Positions 49,565 to 63,383 of a stretch of 64,000 bases of DNA are shown in pieces. The translations under genes and the position numbers were made by a program. The DNA comes from Pestalotiopsis fici W106-1. Its lineage: Eukaryota; Ascomycota; Sordariomycetes; Amphisphaeriales; Sporocadaceae. Numbering within the stretch: the stretch's first letter is position 1; each line of letters begins with the position of its first letter. Under the pieces are notes generated by a model that did not search any database, was not told the DNA's origin, and saw nothing but the letters and a program-made list of their open reading frames with translations. The stretch spans positions 1,736,001 through 1,800,000 of the forward strand of contig NW_006917093.1 in the NCBI RefSeq assembly GCF_000516985.1, written 5' to 3'.

Positions 49565-52533
49565 TTACAGACCTCGTAACAACTCATCCAAGGAGATGGG
49601 TTTTCTGACGGCATTATTCATACCTTCATGAAATGTTACCCAAACCTTTTGCTCTCCCTGTCCAAGTTTGTCGCTTGCCTTGGGTTTCTTATTGCTGTTA
49701 CCATCTGTCTCCTGCAGTGGCTTGGGATCCGACTTGATGACTCTGCCAAAGAAATCCTTCTTGACAGGTATTATAGGCAGAATAGGCCCTTTTGGCTTTG
49801 CGTTCTCTTTGCTTTCAAACGAAAAGTCTTCTGCCTCATGAGGGTTTCCAGCCTTGTATCGAGCCTGTCTTGCCGTATTCTCCCGCAGAATTGATACCTT
49901 GTGCATTTCCTGATCGACCACTTGGCGGACTGCATATCGAGTCGGTGCTTGTGTGCCGTGAAGGACCGCCGCCGAAGTCTCAAACGTGGACAAGGCATCA
50001 AGGTCACTAAAACTTGTCAGTCATACTAGTCTCTTTCACCTGTGCCTTTCGAGACTTACGGTTCCATTCGATATACCCAAACCGGCCGTGTGAAAGCGTC
50101 GCCTTCGATTTTTCCACGCTGGAGGGCAATGCCCACATCCAGCATTGCATCTGCTGCACGCTTGACCATCAACTTCTCAGCCTCTTTCCTGACGCTGGCT
50201 GTTCCCTTCTGATCGCCACTACCTCCGACGACAACCGGCTTCACATCTGGCGAGACCAGTCGCGCCAGATACGGAATGAAATCAGTGGCAATGTCTTCAA
50301 CGCTGCGGAATGAGCGCATGAGTGTTGGCGCTAGGTGAGCATGCATCTCTTGGAGCATGGCGCGGTTGCTCTTCTCAGCCTCATGAGCCGAGAAGTCTGC
50401 ACGTGGCCCGGAGAATGGAAGTGGAGGGGCTTCGTCCTCCTCCTGTCCACGTTTCTGATACATCAACTGGGAATGCCTCGTCGGTGTCGCAAAGAGATGG
50501 TGACAAGCCAACACTGGCTGGCTGATGTACGGCGCCAACTCCCAGTCCTGGCTTCCAAACAACCTCGAAGAACACGCGTCGTGGAAGTGCATCCACTCGT
50601 ATGCCTCGTTCGGCTTGGTAAGGAAAAAGTCATCGTTGAGTTCGTGGTTTGGGTACTCGGAGAAAATATCCGTCACGACACGGTCAACGTCGCCACTCGT
50701 CTCAACCATCTCCCTCAGTCTTTCCATGGCATACTTTTTGGTTTGCTCAGAGAACTTGAGCTGAGCCTGTGGTTGTTCACCAAGTGGTGCTGCCGACTTG
50801 GCAATGGTCAGCGTGCCCTTTGGAAAGCCCGCGCCCTCTTGAAAGATTCGCGTGACGATATCCTTGGTGTTTCCTCGCCCCAATCCTCGTGCTCCACCTC
50901 CACCGTGTGCTAAATCATGAACAATATGCTGTTCGAGCCATTGCCGTGTTAGGCGGAGCTGTCCTTCCAGTGAGGCGGATTTCAATCGGCCGGCAACCCA
51001 TTCTCCAACCACCATGATTCCTCTTAGATCACCTTCCGCATTACTCTGTGCCCCCTTTTTCGCATCCATCCCACTGCTCATGCCCCAAGCTGCTTCACAG
51101 AGTTTACGTGCCGCATCTTTTTCACAAGGAATGCCTTCCTTCTCAAACACGCTCTTTAGACGGTTGACCACGGAGTCTATGCTAGGCTTTCCAACATGAA
51201 TAACCTCGGCAAGATTAGATTGGCGTAAGGGACGGAGTGAGGGGTGATAAACGTCGTTGCAGATAAGGATGAGAGGTCGCATCTGTCGAAAGTCGTCGGT
51301 CTTCTTCTGCTTGCGCCCAGTGTTTTGTGCGGCCTGACCAGAGCTATTTCTCTCCCCCAAGCTGATCAGATCCATGAGGGCCTTGATGAAACCTCCGTCT
51401 CCGGAGCCGCCAGAACCAGAAACAACACCGTCAACCTCATCAACGACAACGCAGACTGGACGCGCAATCTTCGGCTGTTCATCTGCCTCAATTTTCTTGT
51501 GCTGGACTGTCTTGACGCTCTCCGTACCCAAACTTGTCCGAATTTGATTCTTGACAACATCCTTACTCCGGTCGTCACTTGCATTGATCTCGAGAACCTC
51601 GTACCCTGCCTGCTTTGCACAAACGTGAGCCAATGTGGTCTTGCCCAGACCGGGCGGGCCAGTGAGCATAAGAATTTTGCGATGCGGCTTCTCTTCTTCG
51701 ACTTGTTGGATTCTCCTTCCTGAAGGTCGTGACCGGGCAGCTCCTGGGAAAACAAGGGGATCCCAACGCTTTAGCCAGCGTAGCACGTGCCTGTTGGTTC
51801 CGTCGTCACCACAAAGATCGATGAACTTTTTAGCCCGATACTTCTCCGTCCATAGTAATGTCTTTTTTGAGCTCTTTGTTGTCGGTGCCTCGATAGACGG
51901 CATGGGATCATCTGGCGTCGCGTTCTCTTGGATTGTCTTGGTTGCTTCGATTTCCTGCTTGGCAGCGGCGACCAGCTCGTGGACATCGATGCCATAGTAT
52001 GCGCGTTTTGCTCGGCCCTCTTTGGTCTTGGAGCGGGAGGCGACCATGCTTTCATACGAAGGAGCGGAGGAGGCTTTCCGTATCTTCACATCAACAGTTT
52101 TGCCGGAGCAACTTCTGATCTTGAATCCCGGATGCGATTGTCTCGAAATTATGTCCGGTTGTGATGACGCAAGGTGATTTGATCGCAACAATTGCTCGAG
52201 CGAGACATCTCCGTATAAACCAGGGGCCTCACTGTCGCAGGTCTCTGTCGCATTCTGTGCGTGTGTCTGCTGTTTGTCCAGCGCGCTAGTCTCAGTCTCT
52301 AAAGGCGCTGGAGGAGACGATGGCTGTGTCGAATCGGCCGTGGCATTATTGCCAGGACTGCTGAGCATGCGACGCTTTGCAGCGGGTTCTTCCTCTTCGT
52401 CGGAGTCATCGTCGATTAGAAACCCAGCTTTCCCGCGCGTTCGCGACTTGGGATCGCGCCCCGGGTTCGGTCGTTTCGCTGGCGGCGGCGAAGAGCTGGG
52501 GGGATAGACGACGGGCGACGAGGCCGTAATCAT
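49565..52533 (-). CDS. ctf18: Alternative clamp-loader large subunit Ctf18
   Basis: Large AAA+ subunit of the Ctf18-RFC complex, which handles PCNA at forks and supports sister-chromatid cohesion and checkpoint signalling. Exons 52533-50060 and 50006-49565 give 971 residues; the 53-bp intron joins YRMEP to DLDALSTFE. A disordered acidic N-terminus carries DDDSDEEEE. The RFC-type entry motif is LWTEKYRAKKFIDLCGDD, Walker A is TGPPGLGKTT at about 291-300, and Walker B is VVVDEVDG near 360. ASDDRSKDVV follows Walker A, as in RFC1/Ctf18. The C-terminal tail has KKDFFGRVI and ends KPISLDELLRGL, the conserved Ctf18 tail that binds Dcc1-Ctf8 in yeast and human. All ATPase motifs are intact. Confidence 0.94.
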
Positions 52534-53495
52534 GGCGTATTTTCTTGGTCTTGGAGAGTCACCAATACTCTTAATTAAAAGTATTCAGCATTGAGCGGGT
52601 TGTACGGAAAGCTGTATGTACTTTCATGTATGTGCTCTTCACCAAGGTTCTGGTTAGGGTCAGGAATAACAGAGTGGGACGCGTCGCGTCGTGTAAAGTG
52701 GAATGAAACCCCACTATTGTATAGAGTGTGTAAGTGTGGAGCGGCTGGTACCTGTGTACTCTGTACCTAACCTTACATAATATTGAATGTTTCAATGTTG
52801 GCATCCTACAAGCTCCATGACAATTGTACTGCATTCATAGTATCAATGGGATGCAACTTGATAAATGACTAGGAGAAAGAACAGTAATGAAAACATCATA
52901 CTTGCTTGTGTTGTGCAAAGTAAAGTGTGTATTTGTACCATGAATTGAAGATTCCACAGAATGAGTACTTTCTCCCTTTGCGCTCAACTTTCTCTTTTCG
53001 GAATACACAACGTATGACGACTTATAAAGACAGGTTTTTATAATAATAAATATTTAAATGATCACATGTTCTAATAGCTTTCAAATTCTTATTAGTGTAA
53101 TAATTTAATTCTGCAATAAAGAGCAAATACAACCGTGGGAACAATCATGCCAGTATTTAGTAGTGACCTGGGAGAGGGCATTCGAGAATAACAACAACTG
53201 AATTAGGTAACCATCCGCTAAAGCTTGAGTTTAATACTTGCATGTCGTCTTTTTGAAATCTCTTGTCGAAGAGGAAAGGGCGACATATCTCTTTGATGAG
53301 CTAGTAGTAGCAATGCTTTGTTCCTGCCGCACCGCCAACCGAGCAAGTCCATACCATTGTTCCTCAAACAGCGTTTGATGTTCTCAACCAGTGAGATTTT
53401 GAACATCTTCCCTCCTCTCCCTTTTGTTTGTTGATTCCGACTCTTTTCAATATGTCATACAGATCACCAAATTGTTTAATGGGAAACCAATAAGC
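52534..53495. other. Divergent promoter region of ctf18 and the C48 protease
   Basis: This 962-bp stretch includes a markedly A/T-rich part around 53030-53130 (AATAATAAATATTTAAATG). No gene is seen. Confidence 0.5.
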
Positions 53496-54659
53496 ATGTC
53501 CGGACAAGACCCAGATCCAGCCGAGACAACACCGCTCATTGTCCCCGGCACCGCAACGATCCTCTGCCACGGCGAAACCAAGAGGCGACGGCATCGCGAT
53601 ATCAATGGCGCCCAAATCACCATATCGAACATGACCACGCATGACGCTTTTCTCGGCCTCGAAAACCTGCAGAATGGGGATCAAGAATGGCTGTGTGGAT
53701 CCGCCGTCGACGTTCCAATCGAGTTCCGCTACCGGCAACAACCCCTCGAAGTGCAGGGTATGATCAACCTGTTCACCACGAGTGCAGGCGAGGGCCTCTT
53801 TCACCGACTTCAAGACAAGGCAGGCGAAGTCTCCCCCTTGGATTCGACCCGCTTCTTTATCCTGTTGGACGGCTTCAAGAGTCGCGAGTTCACCTTTTGG
53901 CCCATCAACACGGGAACACACTGGGTAGCCGTGGTACTCCAGATGGGCAAGACCGACGCCAGGAGTCTGCACTTTGACCGTGTCGACTGCATCACTGTCG
54001 CGGATCCGGAGCGCGACATGTATAGGAACTATGGCGTGCACAACCGGATTTGGCGTTTGCTCCAATCGTGCGACTTTGCCACGAGCGACTCGCAACTTTT
54101 CAGAAACTTTTGGATTACAAAACAACAGGATGATTGGAGCTGCGGGTTGCGGTGCTATGCCATTTTCTACGAGCTCATGCAAAAGATGACGAAGTTGCGT
54201 CTCCAAGGACAGGGCTTTGAGAGCTCCTTGAAAGAGCCCGTGTGTGAATGGTTTCATGCACAGTCGGTACGAGAGGAGATGGCCGGCCTCTGCGCTGCCA
54301 TGCTCGCTCGCGAGCTGGGAAACGGCGCCCGTATCGCAGTCGAGTTGCTGGAAGAAGTCGAAAAGCCGGGCGCAGAGCTGGTGCAAGAGGCCCCCGACCA
54401 ACTAGCTATCCCCATGAGATTCGCGTCGCCCCAACATAGTGCCATCGTCGAGAGGCACCAAGGAGAGGAAAGGCTCGGGACGCCTCAGGCACAGAAAGAC
54501 CAGCCCCCAGGCCAAATAAGGCGTGCCATTAGCTCGATTTTGAGAAAAGGGACCCAATCCCCAACAGTGCGGAAAAGGTCTATAGCATCCGAAGTACCTC
54601 TAGGGACAAGTCCCAAAAGGGTGAGCTTTTCTTTCTGGGAAGAGGACGACATAGTATAA
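53496..54659 (+). CDS. C48 (Ulp1)-like cysteine protease
   Basis: Likely SUMO- or ubiquitin-like-protein peptidase, or a diverged relative. It is a single exon of 387 residues. The first in-frame ATG is at 53496; the open frame upstream starts only with TTG. The catalytic signature of family C48 is present in order: His142 in NTGTHWVAVVL, Asp161 in LHFDRVDC, Gln211 in QQDDWSCG and Cys216. The protease domain covers about residues 60-290. The C-terminal ~95 residues are polar with Lys/Arg-Ser patches (RRAISSILRKG, RKRSIASEVP), probably disordered and possibly regulatory. The sequence around the triad is not that of the housekeeping Ulp1 or Ulp2, and the substrate is unknown. It is divergent from ctf18 and convergent with the MFS gene. 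Confidence 0.8.
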   Translation: MSGQDPDPAETTPLIVPGTATILCHGETKRRRHRDINGAQITISNMTTHDAFLGLENLQNGDQEWLCGSAVDVPIEFRYRQQPLEVQGMINLFTTSAGEGLFHRLQDKAGEVSPLDSTRFFILLDGFKSREFTFWPINTGTHWVAVVLQMGKTDARSLHFDRVDCITVADPERDMYRNYGVHNRIWRLLQSCDFATSDSQLFRNFWITKQQDDWSCGLRCYAIFYELMQKMTKLRLQGQGFESSLKEPVCEWFHAQSVREEMAGLCAAMLARELGNGARIAVELLEEVEKPGAELVQEAPDQLAIPMRFASPQHSAIVERHQGEERLGTPQAQKDQPPGQIRRAISSILRKGTQSPTVRKRSIASEVPLGTSPKRVSFSFWEEDDIV

Positions 54660-54995
54660 AAATCAAAGTTGGTTGCTAGAACAAGACGCGCTTTCTACAA
54701 CAGACAGGATACCATGTGGCATAAATATGAAACCCCCATCATCAGCCGACCAGATTACATAGTCAAGTGAATTCAACGGGGAGATTGTCAGCATAAAGTA
54801 TCCAGTTGGAGACGTTCAATATGACGAGTGCTGCCCAGGTATCTTCGTGACGTGTAAAGCGCCGCGGACGCCAGCTGTCAATCCAGCTTGTAATTCAATT
54901 CTGAGGACTCTATGATGCCATCTACATGTGTGTTCAGTACACTGTAGCTCTAGATGATATGTCAATAATACATGTAAACAAGCCGATATATGATA
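54660..54995. other. Intergenic, convergent 3' ends
   Basis: This 336-bp spacer between the protease and the MFS transporter shows no gene. Confidence 0.55.
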
Positions 54996-57079
54996 CTAAA
55001 CTCGGGGCAAAGCCTCGCTCGCCACATCTGCCTCGGTCACGGTTTCTTCATTGATTTCCCTTTGCTCCGGCTCAGAAGTAGCACCAGAGGACGGGGAGTA
55101 AACCGGCTCGTCGTCTTCGTCTTGTAGGAATACTATGGCGGGTTAGTATACTGATTGTCAGGTTTGTTGGGAGGGGAAACGTACAGCCACGTCGAACAAC
55201 AAGACTGCCCATCAAGGCAAGACCAAAGAGCGAAGCGAGTAGCACAAAGAATGCTTGCGGAAAGGTCTCCACCGTCGCCGCATACAGCCCGTTGAAGATC
55301 ATGGGCGCAAACACACGACCCGCCCCATGAAGCAACCCAATAGCACCGAGGACGGCACCCACATTCTGGGCTGGCACATGTTTGGTGATTGTACTCTGGA
55401 CAACAGCGCCGCCCAGACCACCAATGGCTGTGATGACACCGCTGAAGACGAAAACGGCCTGGGATCGCGCAAAGATGTAGCCCATGATGCCGATGACCTC
55501 GGCGGTGAGGGCCACTCGTAGCATCCAAACATCCACCTTGTCTGCACCGCTGTTTCTTTCCGCAGCTTCCACTCCACTCTCGCGGCGCTGGCGCTGCAGA
55601 GGCCGGATTCGGAAAAACCAGTTGACCAGAGGGAAAATGCCGAGTAGCACAATGACACGGATGAAGCTTATAAGTGAGACAAACCGAGATGCCTCAAAGT
55701 TGCCCCAATTAAACATGTACTCGGTGTAAAGAATGGTGACAGTTCCTGAGCCCATGGCTGCTGATAGAATGACCGCATCGAGACAGGCCAAGATGATCAT
55801 GTTTCGACGGAATGCTCGGTTTGCTCGACCGCCAGGCACAAGTGACTTGAGCGGTGCCAGAGGGTTGGCGCTGAGGAGAGCCGGGAGCCAATCGCCCGGA
55901 TAGTCGCTCAGGAAACTGGCAGCCCGTGACGCCAAGCCAGTACTCTGGAGGTGAAGGCGGGAGCGCAATCGCTGTGCCAATTCCTCCTGCTCATGTTGGT
56001 GCTTCTCGCGAGCCAGCATCTGCCGCTTCTGAGACAAGGACTCTGGAGTAACGAAGAGGATGAAGAAGATGAAGAATATATGACAACCCAGTGTGACATA
56101 GAAGATGGATAGTAGTGATCCGGTAAATTTGACAAAGTAGCCAGCCAAGAGAGGCCCAAATGCAAGCCCGGTGAACAGGCAAGCATGCAGGTACCCAATG
56201 GCAACACCACGCCTCGATGGTGGCGTACAGTCACTGGTATACGAGGAGCTGAGAATGCTACCGGCTGTGAAGGACCCGGAAAGACCGTCAAAGAAGGATC
56301 CCAGAATCAACCAATGGTAGTCGATATAGTTTGGGTACTTTGCCGCAAAGATGGTGATGATTTCGTTGAGCACGCCACCACAAGATGCGACGACAATAAG
56401 ACGGGTGCGGCCATAGCGATCTGAGAGTGATCCCAGCTTTGGCGCCGTGAGAGCACTCAACACACCAGCCAAGACACTCAGGGTAAGAGTAAATATAGAA
56501 ACATTCTTCTGCACCGCAGGTATGTTACATTGCGGATTCTCAGCTCCCAAGATCACGGGCGAGAATGTGAAGGCTGGATTTTTGAGTGACTCGTCTGCAA
56601 AATAGTTGCGGCAGACAAGGTCGACAATTCTTTCCCACCATATTCATTAAATCCCCTTCTTATACTCGAAAAGGTTGGCTCACTCACAAGTTTAGTTTTG
56701 GTACAATGACACCGCCAAAGGCGAGTGTGAAGAAGAAAAAAGGTCCGATGAGCCAGAGTACCTGGCGGGTTGAGTTAGCACCTGCTGTACCAACCACGAA
56801 ACACCATACGCGCGGGAAGCTCTAGCTGCACCGTTGGCGCGTTGAGCGCATCGGGCCGGCGCTGATAAGGTAACGTACAGACGGACGCCGCCACGCCGGT
56901 AAGTGCTTGAAATCATCACCGCCATCCCATTCCTGACTGAGTCGTCTTTCACTGCCATCTGGTGAGGCGCCAGCGCCGAGCAGTGGTGAGGTCTCTCGAG
57001 ATCCTGCGTCCATCACTTCCTCGTCGACCATGATGATCTCGCCGTCCCCGGACTTGCCGGGTCGTCGTTCGCTCGTCAT
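54996..57079 (-). CDS. MFS transporter (TetA/Ycr023c-like)
   Basis: Twelve-helix major facilitator, substrate unknown. Exons 57079-56879, 56761-56688, 56629-55185 and 55132-54996 give 618 residues. An acidic, soluble N-terminus (DEEVMDAGSRETSPLLG, with a dileucine-type sorting motif) precedes the first helix (WLIGPFFFFTLAFGG). The MFS A-motif GSLSDRYGRTRLI follows helix 2. The central loop between helices 6 and 7 is long and charged (REKHQHEQEELAQRLRSRLH). Ser/Glu-rich residues form the cytosolic C-terminus (DEDDEPVYSPSSG...). Intron 3 is 52 bp and removes a stop-containing read-through. An upstream in-frame ATG exists (35 residues earlier, no clear signal). The closest groups I can think of are the TetA-like fungal MFS proteins related to yeast Ycr023c; I cannot assign a drug or ion. 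Confidence 0.87.
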
Positions 57080-58893
57080 GCTGATAGTTGAGACTGTGTA
57101 ATAAGATATATATATCTTCTCCGATTGTACGCTTAGAGTAGCCTCGGGAATACAAAGAGCTCCAAGCGGATGACGACACAATGCGTGGTGCCGGCCGGGG
57201 TTGCGATATCGATATGCGTTATCAATCGAAGCCGCAGCTCACATGTATATTTACCTACTAGGCACAACGCCTCGAGCCGACGCTTAGGTTGATGCTCAAT
57301 ATATCGAGAAGCGCATTACGGGGAAGGACTGGCGGTCTCTGCAACGGAAGCGATGAAGATGGGATTTTGAGAAATAAGAAACAAGTGAGCAGAGGAGAGA
57401 CGAAGAGGGAGAGACACCACAATTCCCAAGCCGCAGACGCTTATCCAAGATAACAAGAAAGATAGGTACGGGGTCGGATGGACAGCAGATGTCTCCGCAA
57501 TATACAGCGCATGACAGGTAGACAGACAAGTCAAACTGCCTGAGAAGTAGGAGTGTGTGGCTAGTACCGGGGTAATAGATCCGGCGCGTGGGCGATGGTC
57601 AATGTCATGTCCGATGAAAGCATAACTTGTGAGCACACGAAACGTACTTTGTACAGGGCAGCCCAGCAAGCAGAAGCCGGAAAACCCAGTGTGTGGCTTA
57701 CGGGAGAAGTTCCCAGAAGTGGGCAATTCAATCCATTCGCAAGATTCCCATGCTCTTGGGCTTGGACATGGGCTTCAGGTTGCTTTGGGGGGAGTGGATC
57801 AATCGACAAAATGCCTGGGCGATGCGATAGTGAAAAAGCGGAAGGTGTGGTGTGGCAGCGCACCCCAAAAGCTTACGCTAATGCTAATTCAGGTCATCCA
57901 ACACGTTAGCTGGCTTCCAATAGCCTGGAATCCGTGGGGTTTCAAGGAACAAAAGGAACGGCCCCCCCTGGAAGCAGCCGCTAAACGTGGCAGTCTGAGG
58001 CCGACTGATCACTGGATTGCCAGCAAAGAGAGACCCGGGAAGAGAGTGCTGATCCTACCGGAAGCTAGAAGCCTCGAAGCGCCCCCAAGATCACCATCCT
58101 CTCACCGTTGTATCTCACGTTATCATTTTGTTCCAGGTCGGAGCCTCGGACCATCTATATTGATCATTGTTGCTAATTTCCCATTAATCATCACTGAATC
58201 ACCGAGAAAAGTACCCGAAGCTAAGTAGTAGAAGCTGGCTAGAAGCTCCATGTATTATTGAATTCAAGGTGCAAATGGACATCCCGCGCGTCCCGCAAAC
58301 CATGTTTCTGAAGGGCAATAGATGAATCTTAACCTGCATGAAGCAAAAGTCAGGCAGCACATTTGATTCGTGGTTACTGCGATCATACACGCTCAAGCGA
58401 CGTGGTGGTTGTGTGGGTGTGGCACAACAAAACGAGTCAATGACGCAACGATTCGTCGACAGACCTCGGAACCAACATTTGTGCCAACAAAATGGACATT
58501 GGTTTGTCAGCCGCGTCCATCGGGCCCCGACAACTCCATTCAAGGTCCTCCAGCAAAGGTCTCCAAAACGATGAATTTGATTAGTCTCAACGTTTCTTGT
58601 TGTCTAAAATAAAGCAGCAAGGCACATACTTGGATTAGGCACCCAGCTCAAGCCTATCTATCGTAGGTTCTGCTCTGTGCTTGGTGATACAGTAGCGTCT
58701 CTGCCAAACTCTACATAGTATGATCTGCACTCCACATTGATAAAGTCTAGACTTTTTGCTTCGTGCTTGGATTTCCAATGCGATTGCTAAGCTACACCAC
58801 AGTATTATACAGCTTCTAATACAATGCGCCCCGTTGGTATTCTGGCGCGAGGATACACGTTTGTCCTGGAGAAGAGTTTTGTGCCACTGCTGA
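57080..58893. other. Intergenic, upstream of MFS gene, downstream of ferrochelatase
   Basis: This 1.8-kb stretch includes one 199-codon open frame (57629-58228, plus) with no recognisable domain. I do not call it a gene. No repeats of note. Confidence 0.5.
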
Positions 58894-60261
<1,368 letters not shown>

Positions 60262-61138
60262 TCTGTTGGGGATACGTGAAACGAGGACGGGGACGAACGC
60301 TCAATTCGTAATTAGGCCAGACAATTATAAAGAAAATCGAAAAGAAATTGACCGAGGTAGACTGGCAGTATATACAATTTTTTGGGAAAGTGAAATATTA
60401 TGAAGTATTCACACGCCTGTCAGCAGCTCGTCGGGGGAGGTCATGGATAATAATGATGATGCATGGCCTCCGGGGGTTGATTTGCTGTTCGTCCGAAACT
60501 TCCAGCCTGCGACCGTCCGCCGCTAGTGCTAGTTCATCCGAGGAATATTCAGTACAGATCGAGGTTGGTCCCGATTTACCGATCAATCGAACCAATCATT
60601 TTATACCATTTGTCAGAGCTTCGAATTGCCGGGCGGCGTATTAACAGCTTATGTGTGGAATCATGCAAGAAATAGCGCTGTTCGGAATAAGACCTACTAA
60701 TATTATCATACGATGAATAGTAGTAATTGATTTCCACGATCGGGAGACCGAATTTGCAAGTATAACCATGAAAAAGGTACGACCTCAAGTGTGATTGTAT
60801 GCCAGGTCGATGTGCAGTACACAAAACACTAGCGCTTCATTGTTGGAAACAATTCCGCATTGGTTTCAATCAAAGTCGCAGTACCGGCCTGAGACAAGTC
60901 ACCTGACTTCGCGTCTCTGGCGACTTCCCCATGCTTAATCGACGCGGTTGCCTGGCGATAGTCCCCTAGCTCCAAGGCATCCACCACGTGCCAAGGGAGA
61001 CAGACACCCAGCAATCTATACAATTCTTTCCATGCCTGCACATAAAAAAGGCCAATATTGACCTTGACTTCTTTCAATGTTGTAATTCTGTCAACCGCGA
61101 AACTGCAAGAAATACTGCAGCCACCAATTCATCGCATC
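60262..61138. other. Divergent promoter region of hem15 and ku70
   Basis: This 877-bp stretch lies between the two start codons and holds both promoters. I see no ORF of interest. Confidence 0.55.
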
Positions 61139-63192
61139 ATGTCTGGCTACAACTACAAGCGCGAAGAGGACGAGGAGTCCGAGGATGAGGCCATCGATGA
61201 ATCTGTAAGCTGCACTGATATCAATTGACACATAAGAACCCCCTCTCATCATCGCATAGTCCTACAAGGCGCAAAAGGATGCGTTGATTTTCGGCATTGA
61301 GATTAGCAAGTCCATGCTGGAGCCGCCAGAGCCCTCGGATGACAAAAAGGCTAGTAGCGACTGCGCTGCTATAGCTGCCTTAAAGTCGGCATACAAGATT
61401 ATGCAGCAGCGTATAATTTCCAACCCCAAGGACCAGATGGGCATAATTCTCTTCGGAACCCAAAAGTCAAAATTCATTGAATATGAAGGCAGGGTAACCA
61501 CAGTCTCTTACCCGCATTGCTATGTGTATCAGCCCTTGGATGTCCCCTCCGCAGAGGATGTCAAGAAATTGCGGAGCCTTGTCGAGGATGGAGAAGATGA
61601 AGACGAGGTCCTGGTTCCTTCCACTACAGAACCCGTTGAGATCAAGGATCTCATCATTTGCGCCAACCAAATATTTACAACAAAAGCACCCAACTTTGGT
61701 TCGCGGCGGCTTTTCATCATCACTGACAATGATGACCCTCATCCCGGCGACAAGTCCCTTGCCAACTCCGCGGCTACCCGGGCAAATGATTTGTACGAGC
61801 TAGGTGCCAGCATCGAGATTTTCCCCATCGTTCATGACGATGCCAAATTCGATGCCACCAAGTTCTACGATGTAAGTCACAGGCACCACATGTCCCGTCC
61901 GGGTTTTAGCTTATGATGATTAGAGCATTGTTCACATCGATACTACCTACGAAGCCATAGACCCTACTCGCTTGAATTCAACAAAGCTAGGAGATCTGGA
62001 CTCGTTGATCAAGAATATCAACTCGAAGCAGACACCAAAGCGGGCATATTTTTCCAAGATGAACTTTGAGCTTGGTCCAGGCATGGTAATTTCTGTCAAT
62101 GGTTACAATATCTTGCAGAAACAGTCGCCCGCAAGGTCCTGCTACGTCTGGCTTGATGGAGAGAAGGCACAATTTGCCACCAGCTCAACCACTCGCATGG
62201 CAGAAGATGATTTAAGAAGTGTCGGCAAAGACGAGATGAGGAGAGCCTACAAATTTGGTGGCGAGCATGTCTATTTCAGCCCAGAGGAGCTGAAAGATAT
62301 CAAGGAATGGGGAGACCCGGTAATTCGTATCATTGGTTTCAAGGATCGATCTCTCCTGGACTTCTGGATGTCTCTCAAGAAGGGTATTTTCATTTACCCC
62401 AACGAAGCGGGTTATGTTGGTTCAACCCGTGTTTTCTCGGCTCTGTGGCAGAAGCTGCTCAAGTCCCAGAAAATAGGCATTGCCTGGCATGTTTCTCGAA
62501 AGAATGGAAACCCGACTCTAGTGGCAATCATTCCATCGAGAGGTCCCGACGACGATAGCTCTGGCACACAGTATCTACCGGCTGGTTTATGGCTATGCCC
62601 TATCCCTTTTGCCGATGATGTTCGCCCCGCGCCAGAGACCAAATTGGTTCGCGCGACGAGCCTGATGATCGATGTGATGAACAACATCGTGCGAAACCTA
62701 CAATTGCCGGCAGCTAGATACGACCCTTTTGCGTATCCAAACCCGGCTCTCCAGTGGCACTACAGAATACTGCAACTCTTGGCACTGGATGAGGAATACG
62801 ACCCGGACAAGATAAAGCCAGAAGACAAGACAAGGCCCAAGGTAAAACAGATCCACAAGCGCGTCGGTGGCTATATGCAAGACTGGGCCAAGGCGGCTGA
62901 CGAAGAGCTGTCCAAGTACGAAGATCAGCAGGCTATCAAGCGCGACCACGATGCTGAAGACGAAGACGAACCTCGGCCAGCTAAAAGGCCGCGCAAGGCT
63001 GCCGACAAGCCTGCTAATGGCGGTGACAGTTCTGCTGTCAACGATGCTGCGTTGAGAAAGATGGTTGAGAGCGGTGAATTGTCAAAATTAAAAGTCCCCG
63101 AACTGAAGGCTATTCTCACCGCACGGGGCTTGGATGTCAAGGGCAAGAAGGCGGACTTGATTGAAAGACTCGAAGAGTGGGCCGAAAGCTAG
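61139..63192 (+). CDS. ku70: Ku70, DNA-end-binding subunit of NHEJ
   Basis: Forms the Ku ring with Ku80, which loads on double-strand ends for non-homologous end joining and acts at telomeres. Exons 61139-61204 (22 codons), 61260-61871 and 61924-63192 give 648 residues. An acidic N-terminus ([15 protein letters not shown]) is followed by the von Willebrand-like alpha/beta domain ([25 protein letters not shown]), then the beta-barrel/DNA-ring domain ([16 protein letters not shown] to [20 protein letters not shown]). A C-terminal nuclear-localisation-like KRPRKAADK precedes a SAP domain at about 605-645 ([20 protein letters not shown]). Length and domain order match fungal Ku70. The small first exon was set by the in-frame join [12 protein letters not shown]. 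Confidence 0.95.
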
Positions 63193-63383
63193 CTTGTGAC
63201 ATTACAATTTCCAAGGGCACGATTTGCATGGATTAGAGGTCAGATTGGTGTTAGGCGTTGAAAAGAGGCTGCACAGGGCGCCTCCATGACTACCTACTTT
63301 GCTGGGTTTGATGAGCTAAATGGCGGAACTTGATGTCCTGCTTTGTAATAGAGTGTGTCTACCGACTTCCCAGATTGAACATG

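Noticed and set aside
53364..54401. Minus-strand ORF of 345 codons
   Set aside because: Antisense of the C48 protease, whose catalytic residues are on the plus strand.
57629..58228. Plus-strand ORF of 199 codons downstream of the ferrochelatase gene
   Set aside because: No recognisable motif and poor composition; likely chance.
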